DNA from: Synanceia verrucosa
Lineage: Eukaryota > Chordata > Actinopteri > Perciformes > Synanceiidae
Direction of reading: 5' to 3'
Assembly (NCBI GenBank): GCA_029721515.1
Contig: CM056561.1
Coordinates: 16,098,135-16,162,134 of the forward strand
DNA: 64,000 bases
Shown here: positions 1 to 10,221 of the stretch, in pieces
How the letters are laid out: each line of letters starts with the position of its first letter
How positions within the stretch are numbered: the first letter of the stretch is position 1
The notes under the pieces: model-generated
What the model was told of the DNA's origin: nothing
Databases searched by the model: none
What the model saw: only the letters and a program-made list of their open reading frames with translations
Made by a program: the position numbers and the translations under genes

Positions 1-606
1 TCTATGTGAAGAATTATGGCATAGAATGATGGGGAATAGGATGAATTCAACATCATTCTATTTCATAATAGGTCATTTACTGAGCACTCTTCAAAAACCA
101 AGTAACAAGGAGCTTCATATGAGGTAAAATTGACAATAATTAGAGTAGAAGGTGATATCTATAGATAAACAGAATCCAGTGAAATGAAACTATCATGGTT
201 ATTGTTAATAGAAGCACATTGTTAGTGACACTGGTCCGATGAAATGGATGCACACATCAGAATCTTTGAAGACACTGACCACTTGTTGGGTTTACATATC
301 CGGTCTGGCCATGTTACCAGGACAACATGATCTCATCTCTACTCATCATATTTTGCCCTGTGGGCAGAAGCCTCCTGCAACATTATATTATATGGTCAAT
401 ATTGTAAAATGGTGCCAGTTTGACATGCAATAAGTATGCTTGTAAGGCCTAAACCATGAACCCTAATTTTTTTGTATGGACACCAGTACTGGATCTCTGT
501 GTGAATTTGTTGAGATCATATAGCATTATGGATGTGGCAGTAGAAGAAGAGTAGAAGAAAGCCATAGGTTGATTTTAATTGAACAAGGAAAACAGCAAAA
601 TATGAT
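1..606. other. Non-coding flank, nothing recognised
   Basis: AT-rich sequence at the left edge, far downstream of the mtor 3' end. Open frames are short (64 codons or less) and show no family motif, coherent codon pattern or splice-bounded exon. Confidence 0.5.
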
Positions 607-741
607 ATGGTGGATAGCTGTTGTGCTCCAGGATGCCAGAACAGCTGAGGATGAGCAAAGGTAAGATCATTTCACTGGATTCCCAAAGATCCTGAACGAA
701 GACAGAGATGGATAATGGCCATAAAACATGTAAGAAGTGAG
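607..741 (+). pseudogene. THAP zinc-finger domain fossil (transposase-derived?)
   Basis: Read from 607 in the + strand, the frame starts M-V-D-S-C-C-A-P-G-C, placing cysteines at positions 5 and 10 exactly as in the THAP C2CH zinc finger (THAP1 also has Cys5 and Cys10). After two in-frame stops (646-648 and 652-654) the frame resumes with a S-F-H-x-x-P-K-D-P-E-R-R-x-R-W block. This is the Phe/Pro/Trp core of THAP domains and contains the invariant Trp. The C-x2-H half and the AVPTIF-type tail are missing. THAP domains bind DNA and occur in host THAP proteins and in P-element, Kolobok and other transposases. The stops and the truncation show it is dead. Its right side abuts a repeat relic at 751-900, so a transposon origin is more likely than a host gene, but that is inference. 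Confidence 0.7.
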
Positions 742-750
742 CGCCCCGCT

Positions 751-900
751 CTATGTAAAGACCGATAACTGATTCTTCACCCAGGAGGATAAGTCAGATT
801 GTTGCCATAGGTTATTTTACACCAGTGAGGATCTATCTATGAATGAAGACGTTGATTGGAGGTAATAAAATACTTAAAAAATTACATAGTGTCACTTTAA
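751..900 (+). repeat. TTAA-family MITE, right-end relic (copy 1)
   Basis: This 150-bp stretch aligns almost throughout with 22,315-22,463. Shared blocks include CTATGTAAAGA, ATAACTGATTCTT, CCAGGAGGATAAGTCAGA and TTATTTTACACCA, and both copies end at a TTAA (897-900 here). It is the 3' part of the element seen more fully at 21,940-22,463; the left part is missing or replaced by the THAP fossil. Confidence 0.65.
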
Positions 901-3511
901 GCCTTTCAGTCCCATTATTTTCTCACTCACTCACTTCAAAGACATTTATAGCCTTTATTTATTAGAATGGCAGCAACTTGGACATGTCAGTTAAAATATA
1001 TATGTATATATCTATATCTATATTATATGTCTTCAGGCTCATGGCGAAACCCTCAATGTGATAATGGGAGGGACGGAAGTTGGACAAGTGATTTGGCATG
1101 AAGTCCTTCTGCATGATGCATTTGCTTTGGAAGTCTGGCTGTAGAAGCAGAGGAGAAGATCTACCAACTACAGTCTTGCTCTGGTGCTGTTTGGTGTGGA
1201 GAAGCTGTTGTGACAGTTAGCAGCAGCTGTTACTGTATATGCCCCACTATCGCTGATGCTAGAACATTTACCGCCTTATGTCTACAAGGCAGCCGTGAAC
1301 GCATCCTCTGCACGACTCTCCCCCATAGAGATGTGTCGCTTTTGATTTTCATCAAGGCTGCTTTTAATGGGAGTTGTTGTAATCACCGCCTGTAGGCCTA
1401 CAGGCGTCTCTGGTTTAATCTTGGTTCTGGACTCCTCAGGCCCCGGGCTCTCTTATGTGTCAGCCCCGCTTTCATCATGTGAGGAAAACACAACATGGAG
1501 CAATACCTTCAAATCACTGAAATATGTATAGGTGTACCCTGAAACCGACCAAAGTGTGCAGTTTGTGCCGGTTAAATGGGGTACTTGGGTGCTTTGAATT
1601 TCAACACAGTGCAACGGCATCTACTCACTGAGTTCCACTTTGGTTTTCACCTCCAACAGAAGTGGAAAGAGATGTGTGACAGGGCCCACTGTCACCGCCA
1701 AGAAAAGCAACAGTACAGTAACAAAGTATCTCAGACTCCCCCCCTTCACACACACACACACATTCTTGGTTTCTGTCTATCTTTGAGCTCCTTTGATGCG
1801 TTTCCATGAGAACAGTGAGACAGAGCAGGTAGGTGGTGTTGCCCCTGGTGTTAAGAACAACCAGACTGAACAGAGAGGATGCAGTGCTGGAAGACTCCTG
1901 TTATCTGTGTCTTCCCAGCCCAAGCAATGCAAGGCAATTCTAGGCAAGGATTTGTTGCCTTGCACATATACAAAAAGGTCAATAGAGTACTTACCAATGC
2001 CAACACATATACACAAACAGTGCATATCGAGGGTGGGGTCTGGTTTGTACTGATGAATATTTGCACTCAGTTATTGTGTCCTTAACTAAAGTCAAATGAA
2101 ATGAGAGTCTGGACAACTGAACAACTGTTATGTTACATGCAAACATGGCTTGAAAATCCCTGTATTCTAAGAAAGCAACAGCACCCACAGGAGATTTGAA
2201 ATCTCTTGGGAATGTTTGTATCAGAAAACTTTAAAGATTCAAGCTGTTCCGTATACGCACAAGGTTACACAGAGCTGCAGAGATCCTATTTATGAGAGCC
2301 TGAGAGTCTCTCAATGCCATTTAGAGCCTTCTTGGACACCATGACAAAGTGGAGTGGTGCAGCACTATTCATCTTCCAGCTGTGGCCAGGAGTCCCTGAC
2401 ACCCTGGCAGACAGAGGGAAATGAAAAGAGGGTGCAGCAGCCAATGGCGTCGCACAATATCTGCCGAGAGACTTGGCTTATCCTCCAGCTGTGTGGGCAC
2501 TGCCTTTGAATGCAAACAATATGGCTGCAGAATGTAGGGCAGGCAAGGAAAGAGGCTTGCATGGCTAAGTTGCGGCTGCAAAAGCTATCAACCAACTTTC
2601 TCTGGAGAGGATTTGGAAGTTGTGACGTCTTTAAGGGAATGGAATTTGCATGACTGTGAAGTTCTTGTTAAGTGTCAGAATGTTAAAGGATAAATCTGGT
2701 TTATTACAGCTTGGGTCTTATTTTTCTAGCTGCTTATCGGTCATTGCATTGTACTCAATAAAGAAATTACTGACATCTGGGAATATGGTGACATTGCTAC
2801 AAGTTCAGTGGGGCAAAAAAACACTAGCAGTGGGACTATCAGACATGTTGTAAACAAGCAGATTATGTAAATCACAATATGCACCCGCAAAACTTGGAAA
2901 TGTGGGTAAAAACATAGATGGATACGACTATGATGGACAATTAAAGTACAAATTTTATCGCTCCAACAATAACTACCTTGAGAGTTCCAAATCTGTCTAA
3001 TGGGCTTACTGAGCTTTGACCCATGTTTCATGTGTTTCATCAGTAGAGTTTGTTCCGTTGTTTCATGAAGTTGTCATGGCTCACATGAAGGCAGTCAGAA
3101 ATGGTGGAAAGGTCAGAAAAAGGCAGTACATGAGCTGAGATTATGTTTTTTGTATTCAAGGTGTAATTAACCTCGCTAAACAGACATCTGCATATGAAAG
3201 CAGTGACAACATTTTTGGAGGAGGAAAATTTTGGAGGCATTTTGGTTTCAATTGGTAGTCCAAGTTTTGACCAGTCACATTTGAGCAGGCTTGTTTGCAT
3301 GCAGCTAAACAGCCTGTGTGGAGCGCAAAAGAGGAAACGAGTCCTCCTCCCCTCGTCCCCCACCCTTCGCTGATTGGCCACGATGGAAATCATCCTGGGA
3401 AATCCAAGGGGATCAAACCCAGATGTAATATGTAGGAAAATGATAATTGAGCGGAAGATTACAGAGGGCTACAGCCAGGGTAGAGTTGACTAACTGAGAT
3501 TGTGGTGGATT
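901..3511. other. Gene-free 3' flank of mtor
   Basis: About 2.6 kb without a supported gene. Frames of 60-117 codons occur on both strands but overlap one another in several frames and carry no recognisable domain. A short (CA)n run lies at about 1,749-1,763. Confidence 0.5.
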
Positions 3512-3758
3512 AGGGCTGTCGAAATTAATTAACCGCGTTAACACGTTAACTTGAATGACTGTAACTCTACTTGGACAAACTGCCTGGAATACTTTGCCAG
3601 ATACGTGCTGGCAGGTCATGAAGCAGAACTCCAATCAAAAAATCAAGGAAGCTAACAACACGATGGTAGTTAACAATCAAACATTTTAATTAAATTAGAT
3701 TACCCATCAGGCAGTCGATACGGATTAATCACGTTAACTCGTTAATTGCAACAGCCCT
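3512..3758. mobile_element. hAT-like MITE (family A, copy 1)
   Basis: It starts AGGGCTGTCG and ends in the inverse ACAGCCCT, giving imperfect terminal inverted repeats rich in TTAA/GTTAAC steps. Its interior (TAACTCTACTTGGACAAACTGCC and following) recurs at 5,517-5,800 and 25,666-25,935, so this is a dispersed family. This copy is short and keeps both ends. The terminal type resembles non-autonomous hAT elements, but no clear 8-bp target duplication was found, so the superfamily call is tentative. Confidence 0.6.
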
Positions 3759-4448
3759 CATAATTAACCAAACATATCACTTTAAGATGTATTCAGAAAT
3801 CACTATGCATGTGTCTCCACTGTTCCACAAGTCACTCAGTATGCTAAAGTCACCTCTGTAGCACAGAAATTCAATTTTAATATCCTTCAGCCAAAGACAA
3901 GACCATATTTCCTCCGCAGTGGGAGTAGCCAGCAGGTAAGCTCTCACTGCTTCAGACTTTTTTTAACAAGCAAAATTTATTGGCAACACTGAATCATTTC
4001 TCCAGTAAAGGTGTGATTTACTGGGAACACTTTTGATGATCTTTCTGATTTTCTACAGCAATTTAAAAGCTATCTGTCTATGTAAGAGCTGTTGAAATGA
4101 TGGGCAGTAATTTAATCGGAGCTCCCAAAACTGCACTTTGAGAGCTACAGAGAGAGAGAGAGAGAGGGTGAAGCAGAGCGAGAGTCATTTTTTTGGGTCG
4201 ACATGAGCTGAATCAAAGCTGCCAAACCCACAACTCTAGTTTGTTGTAGTCAAATATTAATATCATAAAATAAGGAAGGATGGAATGTGCACTGTGCTGT
4301 TCAACACCCTGCAGCACTGCCCTCTGTACCTGTGATATTCAAAGCTAAATCTTCTGCTCAAAACAGTGGAAAAACAAGCTGAAGTATGCTTGCAATTGAA
4401 CATTATCATGACCTTAATTCTGTGAGTGCCGCCATTCAAAATCTGACG

Positions 4449-4888
4449 CTTGAGTGCCAAGTGTTTTTTCTGTAGCGGGTTGCTGATCGCCGGCACGGTG
4501 GTGTAGTGGTTAGCACTGTTGCCTCACAGCAAGAAGGTACCGGGTTCGACCTTTCTGTGTGGAGTTTGCATGTTCTCCCCGTGTCTGCGTGGGTTCTCTC
4601 CGGGTACTCCGGCTTCCTCCCACCATCCAAAAACATGCATGGGGATTAGGTTAATTGGCTAATTTAAATTGACCGTAGGTGTGAATGTGAGTGTGAGTGG
4701 TTGTCTGTCTCTATGTGCCCTGCAATGAGGTGGCGACTTGTCCAGGGTGTACCCTGCCTTCCGCCCTAAGACAGCTGGGATAGGCTCCAGAGACAGAGAC
4801 ATAGTACAAAATATTCTGTGGGTCTCGATATATTACCCAAAATGGACAAAAATGCTGGCACATTGTAAAAAACATCTGGCACTCAAAG
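4449..4888. repeat. Inverted-repeat element split by a SINE
   Basis: CTTGAGTGCCAAGTG plus a T-run at 4,449-4,475 is matched in inverse orientation at 4,861-4,888 (A-run, then CATCTGGCACTCAAAG). The arms are about 27 bp with a few mismatches. The tRNA-type SINE at 4,491-4,790 lies between them, so the SINE probably inserted into an older short foldback/MITE copy. Confidence 0.5.
4491..4790 (+). mobile_element. tRNA-derived SINE (family 1, nearly complete)
   Basis: The head has Pol III promoter-like boxes: an A box around GTGTAGTGGTTAGCAC (4,501 on) and a B box GGTTCGAC (about 4,543). The body (GTTTGCATGTTCTCCCC ... GGCTTCCTCCCACC) and the tail (CAGCTGGGATAGGCTCCAG) recur at 17,265-17,528, 25,398-25,493 and, reversed, 46,089-46,192. 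The 3' GGATAAGCGCTAGATAATGG end seen in the other copies is missing here. This SINE type is widespread in percomorph fish genomes; I do not assign a database name. Confidence 0.8.
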
Positions 4889-5516
4889 AGTTAAAGGTTG
4901 TGTTCAGCCAAATTCCCAAAAAAAAATAGATTTCCTCCCTAATCCATAGAAGTAGCACAGCATGCAGGCAGCTCTAGTTTGATTCTCTCTGAGATTTCTT
5001 CTACCACCCCCAAAAAAGGAAAAGGAATTGTATTAATACTGCTGACAGCATTGAAAACTGAAGTAAAATTACATTTTAAAAATTCAAAAGCAAACATGCC
5101 TCTCCACAGACTTTGCTGCAAGCAGTTCACATAACTAGAAGTAGTTCATGTAGTTCAGATAAACACCGTTAGGTTGGCAAGAAACAAGCTAAGTACTTAT
5201 AAACAGGGCCGTAACTATTGAGGACACCGAGGTCATGTCCTCTGTATTTTTTCTCAGTGGGGAAAAAAAAAAAAAGGCGGTGATAACTGTCGATAAATAA
5301 CCTTAGGTTGCCTTAAATAAACCATTCGTTTACTCCATTGATGTTTCATTAAATCCTTATATAAAGAGTTTTAAGCCTGGAACCGCAGTAGATCAGAAAG
5401 TGAAATCATGGTAGCTCTGTGGTAAATGATGGCAGAGTTACAATGTGGTCAGGATACAGTGCCGGTCCTGAAGTTCATTTGCCTTTTCATCTGTCTTTCA
5501 TATTTTTGTTTGAATT

Positions 5517-5800
5517 AGGGCTAAATTAGTGTGTTATTGTGATTAATCAGGGTTAGGTAATTCTACTTGGACAAACTGCCTGAATTGCCAGAGACGTGTT
5601 GGCAGGTCCTGAAGCAGAAAACCATTCAAAAAAACAAAGACACTGACAACGCAGTTAACTAACGATAAAAGATGATTTTAAAATTAAATTAACCATCTTT
5701 TTTGAATCTGTCCAAGCTTCTCACGTAATTCAGCAAACAAATAATCCACCAAAGAGCATCATGAGAGTATTAATTTTAAAGTGAATTGGATGAAAAGGAA
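5517..5800. mobile_element. hAT-like repeat (family A, copy 2)
   Basis: It begins AGGGCTAAATTAG and shares with copy 1 the run CTACTTGGACAAACTGCCTG and the TGGCAGGTC-TGAAGCAGAA segment. It then carries an extra interior (CTGTCCAAGCTTCTC, CAAAGAGCATC) shared with copy 3 at 25,666 but absent from copy 1. The right terminus is not recognisable. Confidence 0.55.
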
Positions 5801-5810
5801 AAGAGGAAAA

Positions 5811-8350
5811 CTGGTGAAAAAAATTACTTTATTGTATCTCAAGTATTGTATATTCATATTTTCAGTAATATTTTGAAAATGTACTTAAAAACTTACACAC
5901 AATAAAGTATTTTTTTCCACCAAGGAGGAGACACAAACAAACTCTCCCACTGGAGTAACCAACTGTTATCACCCAGAGTCAAGATTTAAGATCTTTTGTC
6001 ATTATGTACGCATTATTACAAAATTTTGTGGAGTCTCTTGGCTTAAAGACACACATATATAAAGAAATTAAAATAAATATACTATAACAAGCATCTTTCT
6101 CTTACAGTGCACATCTAGTCCATTGAATTTTTTTCTGTTTATTTTGAGCCACGGTGTTAAAGTGTAGTGTGGTTTCCAGCTAGGCCCACAGCCACAGGAG
6201 GAAGTTTGTGTTTGCTTGGTTGGAGGCAAAGTTACTCCACAGACCACAGAGCCTTGTCTCTGCAGCTTCTCCTTATATTGTCTCCCTCTCAGCTGCAAAC
6301 ATTAACATTTTATAGAGGAGCAAGCAATGCCTCTACTAAAAAAAAAAAATAATAATAATAATAATAGGAATTTGCTGCAGAAAATTTTGCCATCCTGACA
6401 TTTGCCATTCATGTTCATTTCATCTCCCTCAGGAGCCGCTGCTCTATTGTAGCTGAAATCACATCGCTGTCCACTTAAATGTCGAATGGCTGCTTCCTTT
6501 GCTTTGCATAGTGATGATAATGACTCATCCTCTTACAGAGGAGCTAATCTTAGCATCCATTTAGCAAAGAACTGTTCCGCCATTATGACAAGTGACCCCT
6601 ATTTCTTTTCATGGAAACTACTGCTTCCTACTTGAATCAGAGAATGGCCAGCAGGCACATAATTCAAATACTGTCCAGAAAAGTGCAGTGCCTGCATATT
6701 ACAAAGAAGGCCTTGAACTGCATGAAATATTAACACATTAAAACTAGATGAGGAAGTAAGCCACAGAATCCCGCCGGTGTCTAGACACATGAGAGGACAT
6801 AGAATTCCGACTTGGTGACATGGCAAGAAATGTCTGACTTTCATCCCCCATCAGGGATGATGAATGAACTCCAGAAAGCAAACACTAGAACCAAGATGCT
6901 TCATGGCAGAAATGAAGACAGGAGAAGAAGAAAAAGACATAATACACTGTTATTTTAAAACCGAGGGAGGATGCGCATTTAAAGAATAATTATATCCAAA
7001 AGTGATGAATTCCACTGAGGTTTCCATTTAAATAATTCATTTTTAAGACAAGAAAAAACATGAAGACAGAGAAAGAATGAACAAGGACAGCCAGAAGAAA
7101 AAGAGGGGAAGGAAGTAAAACAGACAAAATGAAAGGAGGCACAAAGAGAGTGAAAACTCAGATCAGGAATAATCAAGCATGAAGCAGTTGTGCAAAATTT
7201 ACAGCGGTAATTTGGAATCCCACAGCCCTGGCATCTGGATGAATAGCAAAGCACAACAGATTGTCATTTGCCAGAAACAGTCCATGCTTGGTGGGTGTTT
7301 CTGTCACCGCTTCCCTTTCTCTCTCTCTCTGAAGTGCTTATCCATCCTGCATAGAGCACAAATGAAACCTCCGTCACAAGACAGGAGGCATATCTCCACT
7401 ATACCTGAGCAGCCAGCCTTGAAGACACAACGCCGTGAGGGATCATTTCAATTGTGGAGGGCAAAAAAAAAAAAAAAAAGGAAAAATGTGAATTGATAGA
7501 CTCAGCAGACAAAGAAGATGACTTTTTTTCTTTCGAGACAATGTTACACTTCTTCCACTGCTGTGCCATTTTGGATTTCCTTTATAGTTACAATTTGTGA
7601 CATCTTCATATCTACCTAACATGCAAATGTTCTCCTAGGGGATATTTTTTTTACCCATTTCCAGGGGCCCTACATGTGGATGGGGTTGCCAGGGATTATA
7701 GATATGCACTATTTCACGGCCCCGAGAGAGCAGTTTCCATTTGGCCCAGACTTACTAGCAGCATCCCTGTAGGCAGAGACCACAAGGCGGAGACCACAGT
7801 GGTAATTTATTCTCCTATTTAATTTCCCTGAAGGGCACTGCACAAACCAAAAGAGATGAAGTCCATCTACTCTACATGTATTTACGAATTTAATTGGCTA
7901 ATGAACTCTCTCAGTCGATGACATTTACCTGCACTCCATCAAAATCATTCATACATTTTCAGCTGCTTGCACAGGTCTAAGGTCCTCCTGAGACCTTTGG
8001 AAGGCTTTCCAGGTCAGATGGGATATATGGATTCCTCAAGTGAGTTCTACTTGCACCTGGGCTCTTCTCTCAGGTGGACAGGATACTTACAAAGGGGCCA
8101 TCAGACACCTGAACCACCTCAGCCAACTCCTTACAGCAAAAAGGAGCAGAAGTTCTGCTTGGATCTCCCGCTATCAGAGCTCTTCGGCACATCACGTCCC
8201 TCTGGCTGTGTTCAAACCAACTTCTTTAGCCCTGCATGCAAAAACACAAGCCCTATTCATTTCAATGAGGCTAATCTGGTAAGTCAGTAGTGCTCTGGTA
8301 AAGTTCATCTGGCAAAAAAAACATGACCCAGGGTCCTGAGCACATTCCAT
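5811..8350. other. Gene-free 3' flank
   Basis: About 2.5 kb of unique-looking AT-rich DNA with an A-run plus (AAT)n microsatellite at 6,338-6,366 and a 17-bp A-run near 7,463. Open frames up to about 107 codons (for example 7,967-8,290, +) have no recognisable family and are treated as chance. Confidence 0.5.
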
Positions 8351-8960
8351 GGGCCTCATTTATCACTGTAGATACACACTTTTCTCCTTCATATTTAGGA
8401 TCTATCCAACCAAAACCTGTCAGGTAAAAGTGTGTATATTTATGACAAGTCTGACCATGGCATACTGTTTACAGGGATGCTTTTTGGAGACGAGAATTGC
8501 AATCTGCGAGGTAGAGATGAGGAGCGCAGATATATAAAATATAAATACATCAAATATTCTTCCATATGGATTCATCTTTCACATTTAGTCTTTGCTGCTT
8601 CAAACTGTAAATGATCCTCACTCACTATATGCAACACACCGTCAAACCAAATGCCAATAATTTACGATGTCTGTCATCAAGATGTAATAAAGCACATCTC
8701 TGTGTGCTGCAAGAATAAAGTGCTTAATGGCACAGGGTTGGCTGCTGGATGGTCTTGTGTGCGCAATTACGTACCACGACGGAGGCGGAGGATGAGGAGA
8801 GAGCGGGTGATCCAGGACCAACAAGACTTGCTGTCTCATGATGATGACTGGCTAATCAGCATTTAGACTCCTTAAAGCTGCGCTCTTGGAACTGTGCTGA
8901 AGTGTCCGGCATTGAAAAGGAGCCTCCGTCACCTTCACCACATCGGTAACCTCCAGACTC
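8351..8960 (+). pseudogene. PIF/Harbinger-like transposon remnant
   Basis: A GGGCCTCATTTATCA terminus typical of fish Harbinger-type elements lies at 8,351. A frame ending at 8,866 carries an arginine-rich stretch followed by R-E-R-V-I-Q-D-Q-Q-D-L-L-S-H-D-D-D-W-L-I-S (about 8,782-8,860). This resembles the N-terminal R-rich/DDWLI region of HARBI1-like nucleases. Right after it the frame is broken, though the next bases can still be read in another frame as a leucine-rich ALLELC piece. The DDE catalytic part and right end are absent. The fragment is dead; the superfamily call rests on a short motif. Confidence 0.5.
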
Positions 8961-9240
8961 AGCGTTTTTTCGTTTGTTACTGAGGCCGAAGCCGTGATGG
9001 ATTAGATATTTTCTAATTTCCAACATCATTCTTGTTTCTCTGTTATGATTGTGATGTGGTCTTAGTTACAGCTGCTGTTCTTGTTCATAAATATACCACA
9101 GGGAACGCCAGGGATTTTGGGTCAAATGAAAAGAAATTTTACTGGGCCCCCCATAGCCTCCCTGACCCTTGAGGCATCCTGCTGTCTCCACTCGATCGGT
9201 GAACAGTTAGCTCTCTGATGGAGCAGCGATAGATAGATAG

Positions 9241-9361
9241 GTGGCAAAGGTACTCACATTCTTTACTTCAGAAGTACAGATACTTGAGCAAAAAGAGATT
9301 CAAGTAAAAGCAGAAGTGCTGATTCAACCCCTTTACTTAAGTAAAGGTAAGAAAGTACAGG
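9241..9361. repeat. Dispersed repeat rich in AGTA/AAGTA steps
   Basis: Repeated AAGTAC/AAGTAAA units resemble the terminal parts of a common fish DNA-transposon family. It abuts the truncated Penelope-like fragment on its right, marking the breakpoint of that element. Confidence 0.4.
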
Positions 9362-9992
9362 TTAGGCACTGGACAGCATACAAGACATTACTGCTGTGGG
9401 ATTTTGTCCTTTGGGTGGACCAGCTTCTGTCTTAGTGTGTTACCAGGTTTGAAGTCCATGGGAATCTTGTGTTTACGGAAAATTCTCTTGAAATTTTTGG
9501 AAACTCCAGCAATGTGGGGTTTGTCATCCTTCTCCTGTTCATCGTTGTTTCTGTTTTGGGTTTTGTTGGTCTTCATATCCTCCTTAACATCCTCACGGGT
9601 GATGTTGCGGTCCACTGTGTTGATGTGGTCTGTGAAGGCCTCCACTTCTTGGGTTCTGATTGGTGTCGTTCACACATCTGAACCAATGGCTGAGTGTTGT
9701 TCCTGTGAAAGAGGTCAGAGCCTTGCTTTCCACCTCTGCCATATACAAACTGGCTGCTATAGGAGATGCAGGTGAGCCCATGGCACAACCATGTTTCTGT
9801 CTGTAGTAGTTTTCTCTGTAGTGAAAATAGTGGCGGTCAGGCAGAGGACCAGCACAGCGCAAATGTGGTCTGGGGTGAAAAATATTCTGTCTGGTAGTGG
9901 CAGTTTCCGTCTTCTTGTCGTAACTGCTTGCGTGGTTGGAATGCAGGTGAAAAGTGATGTGACGTCATAGGGACTTTTTTTCCCCATTCATA
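9362..9992 (-). pseudogene. Penelope-like element reverse transcriptase, decayed
   Basis: Read on the minus strand the fragments occur in the right order: Y-D-V-T-S-L-F-T-C (about 9,966-9,940), H-G-C-A-M-G-S-P-A-S-P-I-A-A-S-L-Y-M (about 9,800-9,740), then K-P-H-I-A-G-V-S-K-N-F-K-R-I-F-R-K-H (about 9,525) and F-K-P-G-N-T-L-R-Q-K-L-V-H-P-K-D-K (about 9,450-9,400). It ends with N-V-L-Y-A-V-Q-C near 9,370. These are hallmarks of Penelope-type RT and the linker to the GIY-YIG endonuclease. The YxDD catalytic box is missing and at least three frameshifts separate the pieces. The GIY-YIG domain is cut off, so it is inactive. The + strand frames here are shadows. Confidence 0.8.
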
Positions 9993-10068
9993 AAATGCTG
10001 GACATTTTTGGGGACAGCTTTAACCGGGGACTGATCATCCAAAATGCAGACTATCCCTGGCAATCATT

Positions 10069-10221
10069 TACCAAGTAACGGACAAACGCACCATATTTTA
10101 ACGGTAACTGCATTTATTTATTTAAAAAGTAATGCCTTACAGTATTAGTTACTGTCAAAAGTAATGGCATTACACTAACATATTACAAGTTACTAGTAAC
10201 GCATTACTGCTCAACACTGGC
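10069..10221. mobile_element. DNA-transposon terminal fragment
   Basis: The stretch ends ACTAGTAACGCATTACTGC then TCAACACTGG; its reverse complement begins CCAGTGTTGAGCAGTAATGC. This is a very common terminus of a vertebrate DNA-transposon family. The interior repeats GTAATG/TTAC steps. No partner end was found nearby, so it is a truncated copy. Confidence 0.5.

Noticed and set aside
4491..4560. Possible functional tRNA gene (A and B boxes)
   Set aside because: The boxes belong to a SINE head that recurs elsewhere in the window; no cloverleaf with matched acceptor stem was found.
9404..9775. 123-codon frame on the + strand
   Set aside because: Shadow of the Penelope-like reverse transcriptase fossil on the opposite strand.
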